Shown here piece after piece: positions 26,880 to 34,266 of a DNA stretch of 34,266 bases. A program made the position numbers and the translations under genes. The notes beneath the pieces were generated by a model. It saw only the letters and a list, made by a program, of their open reading frames with translations. It was not told the origin of the DNA and searched no databases. How positions within the stretch are numbered: the first letter of the stretch is position 1; each line of letters opens with the position of its first letter. The DNA lies in NCBI GenBank assembly GCA_015488535.1, contig WFNP01000062.1, positions 1 to 34,266 of the forward strand, read 5' to 3'. Source of the stretch: Nitratifractor sp. (GTDB lineage Bacteria; Campylobacterota; Campylobacteria; Campylobacterales; Sulfurovaceae).

Positions 26880-28187
26880 ATGGCTATGAATCAAATTAAA
26901 AAATTTAGATATAAACCCTACCCGAAATATAAACCAAGCGGTGTGGAGTGGCTGGGGGATGTGCCGGAGGGGTGGAATATATCAAAATTAAAATATGTAT
27001 TAATGTCAATCATTGCAGGAGGTACACCAAAAACAGACAAACCTAATAACTGGTGTGAATCAGGCGATGGAGTACCTTGGGTCTCAATAGCAGATATGAG
27101 TATAAATCACATCATAAGCAAAACAAAAAAAGATGTGACACTCAATGGAATTTTAGAAAAAGGGCTTAAAGTTCTGCCGAAAGGTACTTTACTCTATTCT
27201 ATATTTGCATCTCTTGGTAAAGTAGCAATAGCAGATACAAAACTTACCACAAATCAAGCTATTCTTGGATTGGTGCCAAACAAAAATATAACAAATGAAT
27301 TTTTATACTGGTTGTTAGTTTCATTGGAAAAATATGTACACTTTGTCGCAAGTAGCAATACACAAGACAATCTAAATATGGAAAAAGTTGCTAATTTTCC
27401 AATACCTCTTCTATCTAAAAATGAACAAACCGCCATCGCTAACTTCCTCGACCGAGAAACTGCCAAAATAGATACGCTGATAGCCAAGCAGGAGCGACTC
27501 ATCGAACTTTTGCAGGAGAAACGCCAAGCCCTCATCTCCCACACCGTCACCAAAGGGCTTGATCCCAATGTCAGGATGAAAGACAGCGGGATTGAATGGC
27601 TGGGTGAGGTGCCGGAACATTGGGAGGTTAAGAAATTAAAATTTAATCTTCGCCTTAGAACAGAAAAATCAAAAATAGAAAAACATAAAATCATTGCTTT
27701 GGAAAATATAGAGAGCAAAACAGGAAAATATATTCCAACAGAATCAATATATCAAGGAGAAGGGATAGCATGTTATTGTAATGATGTTTTATTTGGCAAA
27801 TTGCGTCCATATTTAGCAAAAGTTTACAGATGTAATGAAAATGCTATAGCTTTTGGAGACTTACTTACATACCAACCATTAACAAACTATAAAAGTTCGT
27901 ATGCCTTTTATATGCTAATTTCTGAGACTTTTATAAAAATTGTCAATAGCTCAACTTATGGTGCAAAAATGCCAAGGGCAGGTGCAGATTTCATAAATGA
28001 GATGCCACTACCTACACCCCCAATAGATGAACAACAACAAATCGCCGACTACCTCGACACCCAAACCGCCAAAATCGATACCCTCATCAAAAAAGCCCAC
28101 CAAGCCATCAAGCTACTCAAAGAGCGAAGAGAGGCACTCATCAGTGCGGCGGTGACGGGGAAGATTGATGTGAGGGAGAGTGCATAA
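26880..28187 (+). CDS. hsdS: type I restriction-modification specificity subunit
   Basis: Specificity subunit that recognises the two half-sites for HsdM/HsdR. The 435-residue chain is a tandem of two units, each with an entry motif (WLGDVPEGW 24-32; WLGEVPEHW 240-248), a target-recognition domain, and a long spacer helix (FLDRETAKIDTLIAKQERLIELL... at 190-222; YLDTQTAKIDTLIKKAHQAIKLL... near 393-430). Both recognition domains look intact and differ from each other, so the site should be asymmetric bipartite. At the DNA level the recognition domains are clearly AT-richer than the conserved flanks. The start has AAGGA just upstream. Its stop overlaps the next gene by one base (TAATG). Confidence 0.95.
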   Translation: MAMNQIKKFRYKPYPKYKPSGVEWLGDVPEGWNISKLKYVLMSIIAGGTPKTDKPNNWCESGDGVPWVSIADMSINHIISKTKKDVTLNGILEKGLKVLPKGTLLYSIFASLGKVAIADTKLTTNQAILGLVPNKNITNEFLYWLLVSLEKYVHFVASSNTQDNLNMEKVANFPIPLLSKNEQTAIANFLDRETAKIDTLIAKQERLIELLQEKRQALISHTVTKGLDPNVRMKDSGIEWLGEVPEHWEVKKLKFNLRLRTEKSKIEKHKIIALENIESKTGKYIPTESIYQGEGIACYCNDVLFGKLRPYLAKVYRCNENAIAFGDLLTYQPLTNYKSSYAFYMLISETFIKIVNSSTYGAKMPRAGADFINEMPLPTPPIDEQQQIADYLDTQTAKIDTLIKKAHQAIKLLKERREALISAAVTGKIDVRESA

Positions 28188-28885
28188 TGAAGTTTTTGGT
28201 TTACTGCGATGAAACGCTACCCGATCTGTTTACCACCACCCAACAGGTCGATAAAAAGCTGATGATTGGCAGCCTTTGGATAGAGGAAGAGATCAAAGAG
28301 GTTTTCAAGGCAAAGATCAAAGCACTGCGAAAAAAGCATAACTGTTGGGGTGAGATCAAATGGACGAAGGTTTCAAAAGCAAAAGAGATGTTTTATTTCG
28401 AGCTTGTTGATCTTTTTTTCTCTTTTGGGATGCAGGCTCGGTTTCGCTCTATCGCTATAGATCCAAGAGAGGTAAACTGGGCGGTACACGGCAACGACAG
28501 AGAACTTGGATTTTACAAGTTTTACTATTTTCTTTTAAAGCAATGGTTGCTTGATTTTAACGAATACTCCATCTTTTGCGATGCAAAAGTCAATAGAGAC
28601 CTTTCAAGACTCCAAACACTCCACAAGATATTGGCAAATGCAAACTACAACGCTTATATCAAACAAGTGCAGGCACTTCCATCAAAAGAAGTTGTTTTGA
28701 TACAGCTATCTGACCTTTTTCTCGGGGCAACAAGTGCGAAAATGAACAAAACCATTCTTTCAAACAAAGGAAAAATCGATCTAATCCAACATATCGAGCA
28801 ACACTTAGGGCGCCCTATACGAACAACGAATATGTATGAACAAAAGTGGAACTTATTTTCCATAAAACTCAAGAGAGGGTGGTGA
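28187..28885 (+). CDS. DUF3800 family protein
   Basis: A soluble 232-residue protein with features of the DUF3800 family, which is thought to have an RNase H-like fold: an acidic opening strand FLVYCDET (Asp8, Glu9), a following LMIGSLWI strand, EIKWTKVSKAKEMFYFELVDLF, FCDAKVNRDLSRLQTL with its Asp, and VVLIQLSDLFLGATSAKMN near the C-terminus. Members are common in defence islands and phages; activity is unproven, a nuclease being the usual suggestion. It overlaps hsdS by one base and the following gene by one base (TGATG), so it is translated as part of the restriction operon. Confidence 0.7.
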   Translation: MKFLVYCDETLPDLFTTTQQVDKKLMIGSLWIEEEIKEVFKAKIKALRKKHNCWGEIKWTKVSKAKEMFYFELVDLFFSFGMQARFRSIAIDPREVNWAVHGNDRELGFYKFYYFLLKQWLLDFNEYSIFCDAKVNRDLSRLQTLHKILANANYNAYIKQVQALPSKEVVLIQLSDLFLGATSAKMNKTILSNKGKIDLIQHIEQHLGRPIRTTNMYEQKWNLFSIKLKRGW

Positions 28886-29346
28886 TGTTACCCGAATTTG
28901 TCATTTATGATACAGTTGAAGAGTATAGACGATATTATGAAGAGAGATTTTGTCGCCAACCTATTGTAACTTTTGATGCGATACCGGTCTATTTTTCTAA
29001 AGAGAAGTTTTCACATGCCTTTTACGAAAGCTCTGACAGAAGAGGTTCTAAAGATGTTTTTTCACTAGAGCGTGCAAAGCGGATGGATTGGATTAAAGCG
29101 ACACTTCAAAGTAGTGAATCTCTCCTTTTTCAAGGATGGGATGCTAAAAAAAAGAGATATTTTGCAAATAGGCGCGTTAGCATAGTTTATGAAAACTTTG
29201 TTGTTATTATCCAGATAAGTCTCAAAAAAAATGGCTCACTTAAAGCCAATTTTATAACCTGCTATCAAGCGAACAATAGCATAGGTAAAATAAAAGCATC
29301 ACCAATTTGGGAAAAGGAAAAATGTTTAGAGGAACTAAGGAGATGA
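28885..29346 (+). CDS. small basic protein, possible PBECR/RelE-fold nuclease
   Basis: A 153-residue, Lys/Arg-rich protein starting at ATG 28885, which overlaps the DUF3800 stop in TGATG; GAGAGGGTGG lies just upstream. An upstream ATG (28846) in the same frame would lie within the DUF3800 gene and is less likely. The order of elements, a strand VYFSKEKFSHAFYES with His44, the helix LERAKRMDWIKATLQ, then RRVSIVYENFVVIIQISLKKNGSLKANFITCY, resembles the Barnase/EndoU/ColicinE5/RelE-like (PBECR) nuclease group, but this is fold-pattern reading without a family match. If right, it would be an RNase-like toxin paired with the DUF3800 protein. Confidence 0.5.
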   Translation: MLPEFVIYDTVEEYRRYYEERFCRQPIVTFDAIPVYFSKEKFSHAFYESSDRRGSKDVFSLERAKRMDWIKATLQSSESLLFQGWDAKKKRYFANRRVSIVYENFVVIIQISLKKNGSLKANFITCYQANNSIGKIKASPIWEKEKCLEELRR

Positions 29347-29480
29347 TTTTGATCGCTGATTTGCTACGCTGGTTCAGCGATCGAAACCTCGATAGATTCA
29401 AGCTACCGATAGGTAGTGAATTCAATAGCAATTATATCACCATAATTTTAATATCACATAAAATAGGGGAAACAGTATGA
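29343..29480 (+). CDS. candidate 45-residue coupled small ORF before fic
   Basis: ATG 29343 overlaps the previous stop (ATGA) and the frame's own TGA (29478-29480) overlaps the fic ATG 29477 (again ATGA), so the ORF exactly bridges the gap. AAGGAG touches the ATG; TTG 29349 has better spacing. The peptide opens MILIADLLRWFSDRNLDRF, amphipathic and charged, and ends in an AT-rich hydrophobic part (NYITIILIS). Against coding: the first third contains a perfect nine-pair inverted repeat, and the second half is as AT-rich as a promoter. It may instead be the structured leader of fic. Confidence 0.35.
   Translation: MILIADLLRWFSDRNLDRFKLPIGSEFNSNYITIILISHKIGETV
29351..29416. repeat. structured inverted repeats upstream of fic
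   Basis: GATCGCTGA (29351-29359) pairs with TCAGCGATC (29374-29382) around a 14-base loop. CTACC (29403-29407) pairs with GGTAG (29412-29416) around GATA, flanked by TTCA/TGAA. On the sense strand these would make two adjacent hairpins ahead of fic. No T-run follows. Confidence 0.5.
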
Positions 29481-30481
29481 GCTATACCCCACCTTTCACA
29501 ATCAGCCCGAGTATTCTCGATCTCGTCAGCCAAATCAGCGAAGCAGTGGGTAAGCTCGAGGTATTGGCTCCGACAGCCATGACACCAAAACTTCGCAAAG
29601 ACAACAGGATAAAGACTATTACCGGCACACTCGCTATCGAAGGCAACACCCTCGGTATTGAGAAGGTTACGGCTATCATCGAGGGTAAACGGGTAATGGG
29701 TAGTGTCCGTGAGATAGCAGAAGTCAACGGAGCTATCAAAGTCTATGATAATCTTGATAACTTCGATTATAAAAAGCTTAATGATTTGTTGTCAGCACAT
29801 AAGATGCTGATGGGTGAAATATTAACAAAAGCCGGGAGTTTCAGAACAAGCAATGTAGGTGTGGGAGGGGAAGAGGGGGTCGTGCATGTCGCTCCGCCAT
29901 ATGACAGAGTGCCGGAGTTGATGGGTTATCTGTTTGACTGGCTTGCAACTACCGACATTCATCCGCTTATTAAAAGCTCCGTCTTTCACTACGAGTTAGA
30001 ATTTATCCATCCATTTGAAGATGGCAACGGACGCATAGGCAGACTCTGGCAAAGCCTGATACTCTATGACTGGAAACCCATCTTTTCTGCTCTTCCCATA
30101 GAGAGCGTTATAAAGGAGAGTCAGCAAGGTTATTATGAGGCTTTAGAAACTGCAGGAAGTGCAGGAGAAAGCACACCCTTTGTGGCATTTATGCTCCAGT
30201 CTATCCTGCGAAGCTGTAAAGAGGAGTTGGCAATCAAAAGAGATGTCCCAATAAATGTCCCTAAAAATGTCCCAATAAACAGGCATAAAAAAATCATAAG
30301 CTTGATGCAGAAAAACAGTGCCATCACCATAGAGCAACTTGCTAATGCCTGTGAAGTCAGTGACAAGACCATCAAACGGGATATTGCCAAGCTCAAGAAA
30401 GAGGGCAAAATCGAACGGGTGGGCAGTTTGAAAAGCGGATACTGGAATATAAAAGGAGTGATACAAAATGAGCAAGCATAA
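29477..30481 (+). CDS. self-inhibited (class II) Fic protein with winged-helix tail
   Basis: A 334-residue Fic-domain enzyme, presumably an AMP-transferase using ATP on protein hydroxyls. The N-terminal inhibitory helix is T-L-A-I-E-G (51-56), matching [S/T]xxxE[G/N], so it is a class II protein that restrains itself. The active loop HPFEDGNGRIGR (178-189) is intact with His178. The flap VVHVAPPYDRVPELM and N-terminal Fic_N part are normal. Residues 265-330 form a winged helix (TIEQLANACEVSDKTIKRDIAKLKKEGKIERVG), preceded by a curious VPINVPKNVPIN repeat. AGGGGAAAC precedes ATG 29477. It overlaps hsdR by 14 bases. Fic-like genes (RloF) are known between hsd genes in Campylobacter. The target is unknown. 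Confidence 0.9.
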   Translation: MSYTPPFTISPSILDLVSQISEAVGKLEVLAPTAMTPKLRKDNRIKTITGTLAIEGNTLGIEKVTAIIEGKRVMGSVREIAEVNGAIKVYDNLDNFDYKKLNDLLSAHKMLMGEILTKAGSFRTSNVGVGGEEGVVHVAPPYDRVPELMGYLFDWLATTDIHPLIKSSVFHYELEFIHPFEDGNGRIGRLWQSLILYDWKPIFSALPIESVIKESQQGYYEALETAGSAGESTPFVAFMLQSILRSCKEELAIKRDVPINVPKNVPINRHKKIISLMQKNSAITIEQLANACEVSDKTIKRDIAKLKKEGKIERVGSLKSGYWNIKGVIQNEQA

Positions 30482-31799
30482 AGAAGAGAGATTTGAAACC
30501 GAAATCGTCAAATATCTGACCGATAATGGCTGGGTCGAAGGTAACTCCAAAGGCTACGATGTAGCACTTGGACTATATCCCAAAGATTTACTTACATATA
30601 TCAAGCATACTCAGCCCCAAGCGTATGAAAAGATGTATCGCAGAGAGGGAACACGAACAGATGATGTGCTATGCAAACATATCTCCAAAAGTATGGACAA
30701 ACATGGTGCCATACATACCCTGCGTAAAGAGGTCAAATATATCGGTGCGAAATTCAAGCTCTGCCAATTCAAGCCCGAACTACCCAACCCAGATACACAG
30801 GCACGATATGATGCCAATATCCTGCGTGTGGTGCGTCAGCTTTACTACTCAGCCAAAAACAACAACAGCATTGACCTTGTATTTTTCCTCAATGGTATTC
30901 CAATAGCAACGGCAGAGCTGAAAACAGACTTCACACAAAATGTGCAAGATGCCATCAATCAGTATCGATATGACCGCAACCCCAAAGGCGAGGTGCTACT
31001 AAGTTTCAACAGACGGACACTCGTTCATTTTGCTGTCAGCACTGATGAAGTCTATATGACTACCAAGCTTGAAGGCACCAAGACACACTTCCTGCCTTTT
31101 AACAAAGGCAAACCAGACGGCAGTGCCGGCAACCCTCCAAATCCAAACGGTTATGCCACTGACTACCTCTACAAAGAGATTCTACAGATTGACTCTCTTA
31201 TGAACATCATAGAGCGTTATCTACATCTTGAAGTAAAAGAGAAAGAGGACCATCAGGGTAAAAAATACAAAAGCCAAACACTCATTTTTCCACGATATCA
31301 TCAGCTTGATGCTGTGCGTAAACTGCTCAGCGATACCAGAGAAAAAGGGGTAGGTGAACACTACCTCATTCAACACAGTGCCGGTTCGGGCAAATCAAAC
31401 TCCATTGCCTGGCTGACACATCAACTTGCCTCTTTGCACGACAACAACGAAGAAGCGATATTTAACTCTGTCATTGTCATCACAGACCGGACGGTACTGG
31501 ATAATCAATTGCAAGAGACCATCGGCTCATTTGAACACAAAGATGGTGTAGTAGTCGGTATCAATAAAAAGGATTCCAACGAGAGCAAATCGCTACAGCT
31601 TGCCAATGCTCTGGAAAATGGAGCAAAGATTATCATCACAACTATACAGACTTTTCCGTTTGTGATTGATGCTATACGCCACCGTGCAAGTCTCAAAGAG
31701 CGTAAATACGCCATCATTGCCGATGAAGCCCACTCTTCACAAAGTGGAGGCGACTGCCAAGAAGCTCAAAGAGGTGCTAGGTGTCAAGCAGGTGGATGA
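30468..31799 (+). pseudogene. hsdR: type I restriction endonuclease subunit HsdR, N-terminal part (frameshifted)
   Basis: The N-terminal 424 or so residues of HsdR, the motor and nuclease of the type I system. The PD-(D/E)xK nuclease region is IDLVFFLNGIPIATAELKTD (Asp136, Glu150-x-Lys152) with a following Gln/Tyr stretch (QDAINQYRY). Then come the Q-motif PRYHQLDAV, Walker A HSAGSGKSNS (303-312) and the DEAH box IIADEAHSSQSG (417-428). After Gly428 the frame goes wrong and stops within 15 codons. The homologous continuation resumes in another frame from about 31750. A two-base loss (GAGAG to GAG) or a one-base gain at about 31745-31752 explains it. The ATG overlaps the fic end. Confidence 0.85.
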
Positions 31800-33657
31800 A
31801 GATGCCCAAATCAGTGCAGAGGATGTAATGAGCGCAACTCTTGAAGCAGAAGGCAAAAGACGAAATATCAGCTTTTATGCCTTTACTGCAACACCAAAGG
31901 AGAAAACACTGCAACTCTTCGGCACCCTGCCCGATCCGTCTATGCCACCATCAGATACCAACATGCCACAACCATTTCATACATACACGATGAAACAGGC
32001 TATTGAAGAGGGTTTTATCCTCGATGTTTTGCGTGGCTATACCACATACAAAATCTTCTACAAACTCGAACACGCCAACTCAAAAAAGGATCAAGAGGTC
32101 GAGAGCAGAAAAGCAAAGGCAAAAATAGCAAAGTGGCTCAATATCCATCCATATAATATCGCACAAAAAGTGGATATTATCATCGAACATTTTCGCATAC
32201 ATGTCTCTCATCTGCTTGACCATCAGGCAAAAGCGATGGTGGTTACTTCAAGTCGTCAGGCTGCGGTACGCTACAAATTGGCATTTGACAAGTATATAAA
32301 AGAGCATAATTATCAAAATATACAGGCAATGGTGTCATTTTCCGGCAAAGTGATTGATGATATAGAAGGAGAGCAAAAGGAGTACACCGAAGCAAATATG
32401 AATCCCAATCTGCGTGGGCGTGATATGCGAAAGGCATTTGATACCAACGAGTATCAAGTGATGATAGTTGCCAATAAATTCCAGACAGGATTTGACCAAC
32501 CAAAACTATGTGCGATGTATGTCGATAAGAAACTCGGCGGTGTGGACTGTGTGCAGACACTATCACGGCTCAACCGTATATATCCGGGTAAAGAGCAGAC
32601 ATTTATCCTCGATTTTGTGAATGAGACAGAAGATATCAAAGAAGCATTTGCACCCTACTATAAAAGCACCGTGCTTGAAGATGTTACCGACCCCAACATT
32701 CTTTATGACCTGCAAAGCAAACTGGAAGCATCAGGAATATTTACAGCAAGTGAGGTTGAAGCATATGCAGATACATTCTTTGACCCAAAAGGCACACAGG
32801 CACAGATGAGTGCATCAATCAAACCGGCATCAGATCGATACAAGATGCGATACAAAGAAGCCATAGAGAAAATAGATACTCTTGAAAAGGAGATAATCAA
32901 AGCAGAAAAAGACGGAGATGAAAAGAGCCTCCACAATCTCTCTCTTGAGCGTGAAGAAGCCTCCAAAGCAAAAAAAGCACTGGAAATTTTCAAAAAAGAC
33001 CTCACTACCTTTGTAAGAATGTATGAATTTCTCTCACAAATTGTCGATTATCAGGATGAAGAGTTGCTCTCGCTGTATGTCTATGCAAAAGGACTACTCC
33101 CCAACCTCAAAACTATAGATGAAAAAGACCCCATTGACCTCTCTGCTGTGGAGCTGACACACTACAAGCTACACAAACAAAAAGAGGAGAGTATCCGCCT
33201 GGATGAAGAGGCACATCCTTTGCCACCTCTCAATCCAGGCGAAGCAAAACCACACGACCCAGACAAAGACCTGCTCTCACATATTGTGCGAGAAATCAGT
33301 GCCTTGTTTGAGGGTGAGTTGAGTGACAAGGATATACTGAACTTCACCAGAACTATCGGCGACAAGATGATGGAAAATGAAAAGGTCGTCCATCAGGTGA
33401 AAAATAATAACAAAGATCAGGCTATGATGGGCGGTTTCTCTGATGCTATCAGCACAGCGGTTATAGAGAGTCTTGATATTCACCAAAAACTTGCAACACA
33501 ACTACTGAGTGAAGACTCCAAAATGAATCTTTTTGCGAACATGATTTATGAAATGGTCTCCACAGGACTCAAACAGGCAAATGCTAAAGCAGAAAACAAT
33601 ATCTATGAACCTGTTATGAAAGTATCAGAATCCTCATCAGGGTATGGAAAAATATAG
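31666..33657 (+). pseudogene. hsdR: HsdR, C-terminal part (frameshifted)
   Basis: Continuation of HsdR in the +1 frame; meaningful homology starts at about 31750 (ATAKKLKEVLG), not at the first possible start codon 31666, whose first 28 residues are the wrong frame of the upstream half. It has helicase motif III ISFYAFTATPKEKTL, GFILDVLRGYTTYK, VMIVANKFQTGFDQPKLCAMYVDKKLGGVDCVQTLSRLNR (motifs V and VI), then the long charged helical C-terminal domain for MTase binding. Without the shift the whole protein would have about 1060 residues. It has no ribosome site of its own that I can support, so it is probably not made, unless the shift is a sequencing error or is bypassed. Confidence 0.85.
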
Positions 33658-33863
33658 ACGATAAACAGACATTGAGGCAGATACTTAATGTCTAACCTTG
33701 TTTGTCAAAACTAAAAATCGATTGTTTGAAAGCTATATTAAATTTTTCACAAAAAAGTGAATTACACTTAAACAGGTTCGTTTCAAGTTGTATTAATAAT
33801 TTTAGCCTCAAGAGAATATTTATATAAATAATTAAATGGATATATAAAAGCAGTATTTTAAAA
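33658..33863. other. gap between hsdR and the tRNA cluster
   Basis: About 200 AT-rich bases without a gene. A weak inverted repeat AGACATT (33667-33673)/AATGTCT (33687-33693) follows hsdR but has a 13-base loop and no T-run. No clear terminator after tRNA-Ser and no copy of a tRNA 3' end were found. Confidence 0.4.
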
Positions 33864-33951
33864 TGGCCGGGAGACAGGGATTCGAACCCTGGGAGGTGTT
33901 ACCCTCAACGGTTTTCAAGACCGCCGCTTTCGACCACTCAGCCATCTCCCG
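33864..33951 (-). tRNA. tRNA-Ser (UGA)
   Basis: 88 bases including encoded CCA (33864-33866). Acceptor CGGGAGA/TCTCCCG with discriminator G, anticodon loop CTTGAAA giving UGA, long variable arm and TTCGAATC T-loop. Last gene of the leftward tRNA cluster; its 3' end faces the restriction-modification island. Confidence 0.95.
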
Positions 33952-33966
33952 AAACAGTAGTAAATG

Positions 33967-34041
33967 TGGAGGCGCCACCCGGATTCGAACCGGGGATCAG
34001 AGCTTTGCAGGCTCCTGCCTTAGCCACTTGGCTATAGCGCC
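33967..34041 (-). tRNA. tRNA-Cys (GCA)
   Basis: 75 bases including encoded CCA (33967-33969). Acceptor GGCGCTA/TGGCGCC with discriminator U, anticodon loop CTGCAAA giving GCA, T-loop TTCGAAT. Between tRNA-Leu and tRNA-Ser, 11 and 15 bases away. Confidence 0.95.
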
Positions 34042-34052
34042 TCATCTTTTGG

Positions 34053-34140
34053 TGGTGCCCGGAGCCGGACTTGAACCGGCACAGCTGCAATAGCCGGGGG
34101 ATTTTAAGTCCCCTGTGTCTACCAATTCCACCATCCGGGC
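34053..34140 (-). tRNA. tRNA-Leu (UAA)
   Basis: 88 bases including encoded CCA (34053-34055). Acceptor GCCCGGA/TCCGGGC with discriminator A, anticodon loop CTTAAAA giving UAA, long variable arm and TTCAAGT T-loop. Confidence 0.95.
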
Positions 34141-34172
34141 TTCAGACACCTGAATAAATCACGATAATTTTT

Positions 34173-34178
34173 ATTATA
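34173..34178 (-). promoter_or_regulatory. extended -10 box for tRNA-Leu/Cys/Ser
   Basis: Minus-strand TGATATAAT, a TGn-extended perfect -10, 33 bases before the 5' end of tRNA-Leu. It suggests that the three downstream tRNAs have their own start besides any read-through from tRNA-Gly. Confidence 0.6.
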
Positions 34179-34203
34179 TCATCTTTATAATTAAAAATAA
34201 CTA

Positions 34204-34266
34204 TGGAGCGGGAGACGGGATTCGAACCCGCGACCCCAACCTTGGCAAGGTTGTGCTCTACCCCTG
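34204..34266 (-). tRNA. tRNA-Gly (GCC), 5' end cut by the window
   Basis: 63 bases visible. Encoded CCA (34204-34206), discriminator U, acceptor 3' strand CTCCCGC, T-arm GCGGGTTCGAATCCCGT and anticodon loop TTGCCAA giving GCC. The D-arm and acceptor 5' strand lie beyond the window. Confidence 0.93.

Noticed and set aside
30468-33657. Phase-variable switch in hsdR
   Set aside because: The frameshift site has no homopolymer or tandem repeat long enough for slipped-strand phase variation.
33667-33693. Terminator after hsdR
   Set aside because: A seven-base inverted repeat with a 13-base loop and no T-run is too weak to annotate as a terminator.
33863-34093. 76-codon plus-strand ORF
   Set aside because: Runs antisense across tRNA-Ser, tRNA-Cys and tRNA-Leu; a well-known type of false protein from tRNA clusters.
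1-34266. CRISPR arrays, insertion sequences or prophage genes
   Set aside because: No regularly spaced repeats, no transposase or integrase motifs and no phage structural genes were seen; the paired HsdS repeats and the PAS duplication are gene-internal or paralogous.

Overview
The window looks like a chromosomal segment of an AT-rich, free-living member of the Campylobacterota (Sulfurovum/Sulfurimonas-like). The reasons are: a block encoding monomeric NADP isocitrate dehydrogenase, an LDH-like malate dehydrogenase and a two-subunit class I fumarase, as expected for the (reductive) TCA cycle of this phylum; CetB/Aer-like small PAS proteins; and gene orders familiar from Campylobacter and Helicobacter (a methyltransferase, a Cys-rich protein and a TPR protein followed by trpC; prmA-ftsH-pssA). 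The species cannot be named from sequence alone.

Layout. 1-2531: an antitoxin-like small gene cut off from its partner by the window edge, a small Cys-tailed membrane ORF coupled to agmatine deiminase, and a divergent alanine racemase. 2532-4718: a signalling patch with two paralogous PAS proteins and a free-standing CZB zinc-binding protein, plus an odd tandem Shine-Dalgarno/ATG repeat. 4752-9521: the operon icd, mdh, fumarase alpha, fumarase beta (minus strand), with two RNA hairpins between icd and mdh. 9827-13787: bpt diverging from a plus-strand operon (tRNA-methyltransferase-like gene, YkgJ-like Cys cluster protein, TPR protein, trpC). 13867-24747: a long minus-strand series: GT-C-type membrane glycosyltransferase, rsmE, a 4-TM protein, moaA, pssA, ftsH, prmA, hisA, hisH, a Ppx/GppA phosphatase and an Alvin-type ferredoxin.

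24793-33660 is an accessory defence island on the plus strand, richer in G+C and in CGN arginine codons than its surroundings. It holds a type I restriction-modification system (hsdM, hsdS, hsdR) interrupted by a DUF3800 protein, a small basic protein with the look of a PBECR/RelE-fold nuclease, a candidate 45-codon ORF coupled at both ends, and a self-inhibited Fic protein with a C-terminal winged helix. All these genes abut or overlap, so they are probably co-translated. hsdR carries a frameshift just after its DEAH box, so the restriction arm is probably off while methylation may persist.

33864-34266 is a tRNA cluster transcribed leftward: Gly(GCC, cut by the window end), Leu(UAA), Cys(GCA), Ser(UGA), each with an encoded CCA. 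The Ser tRNA borders the island, but no integrase and no repeated attachment sequence was seen.
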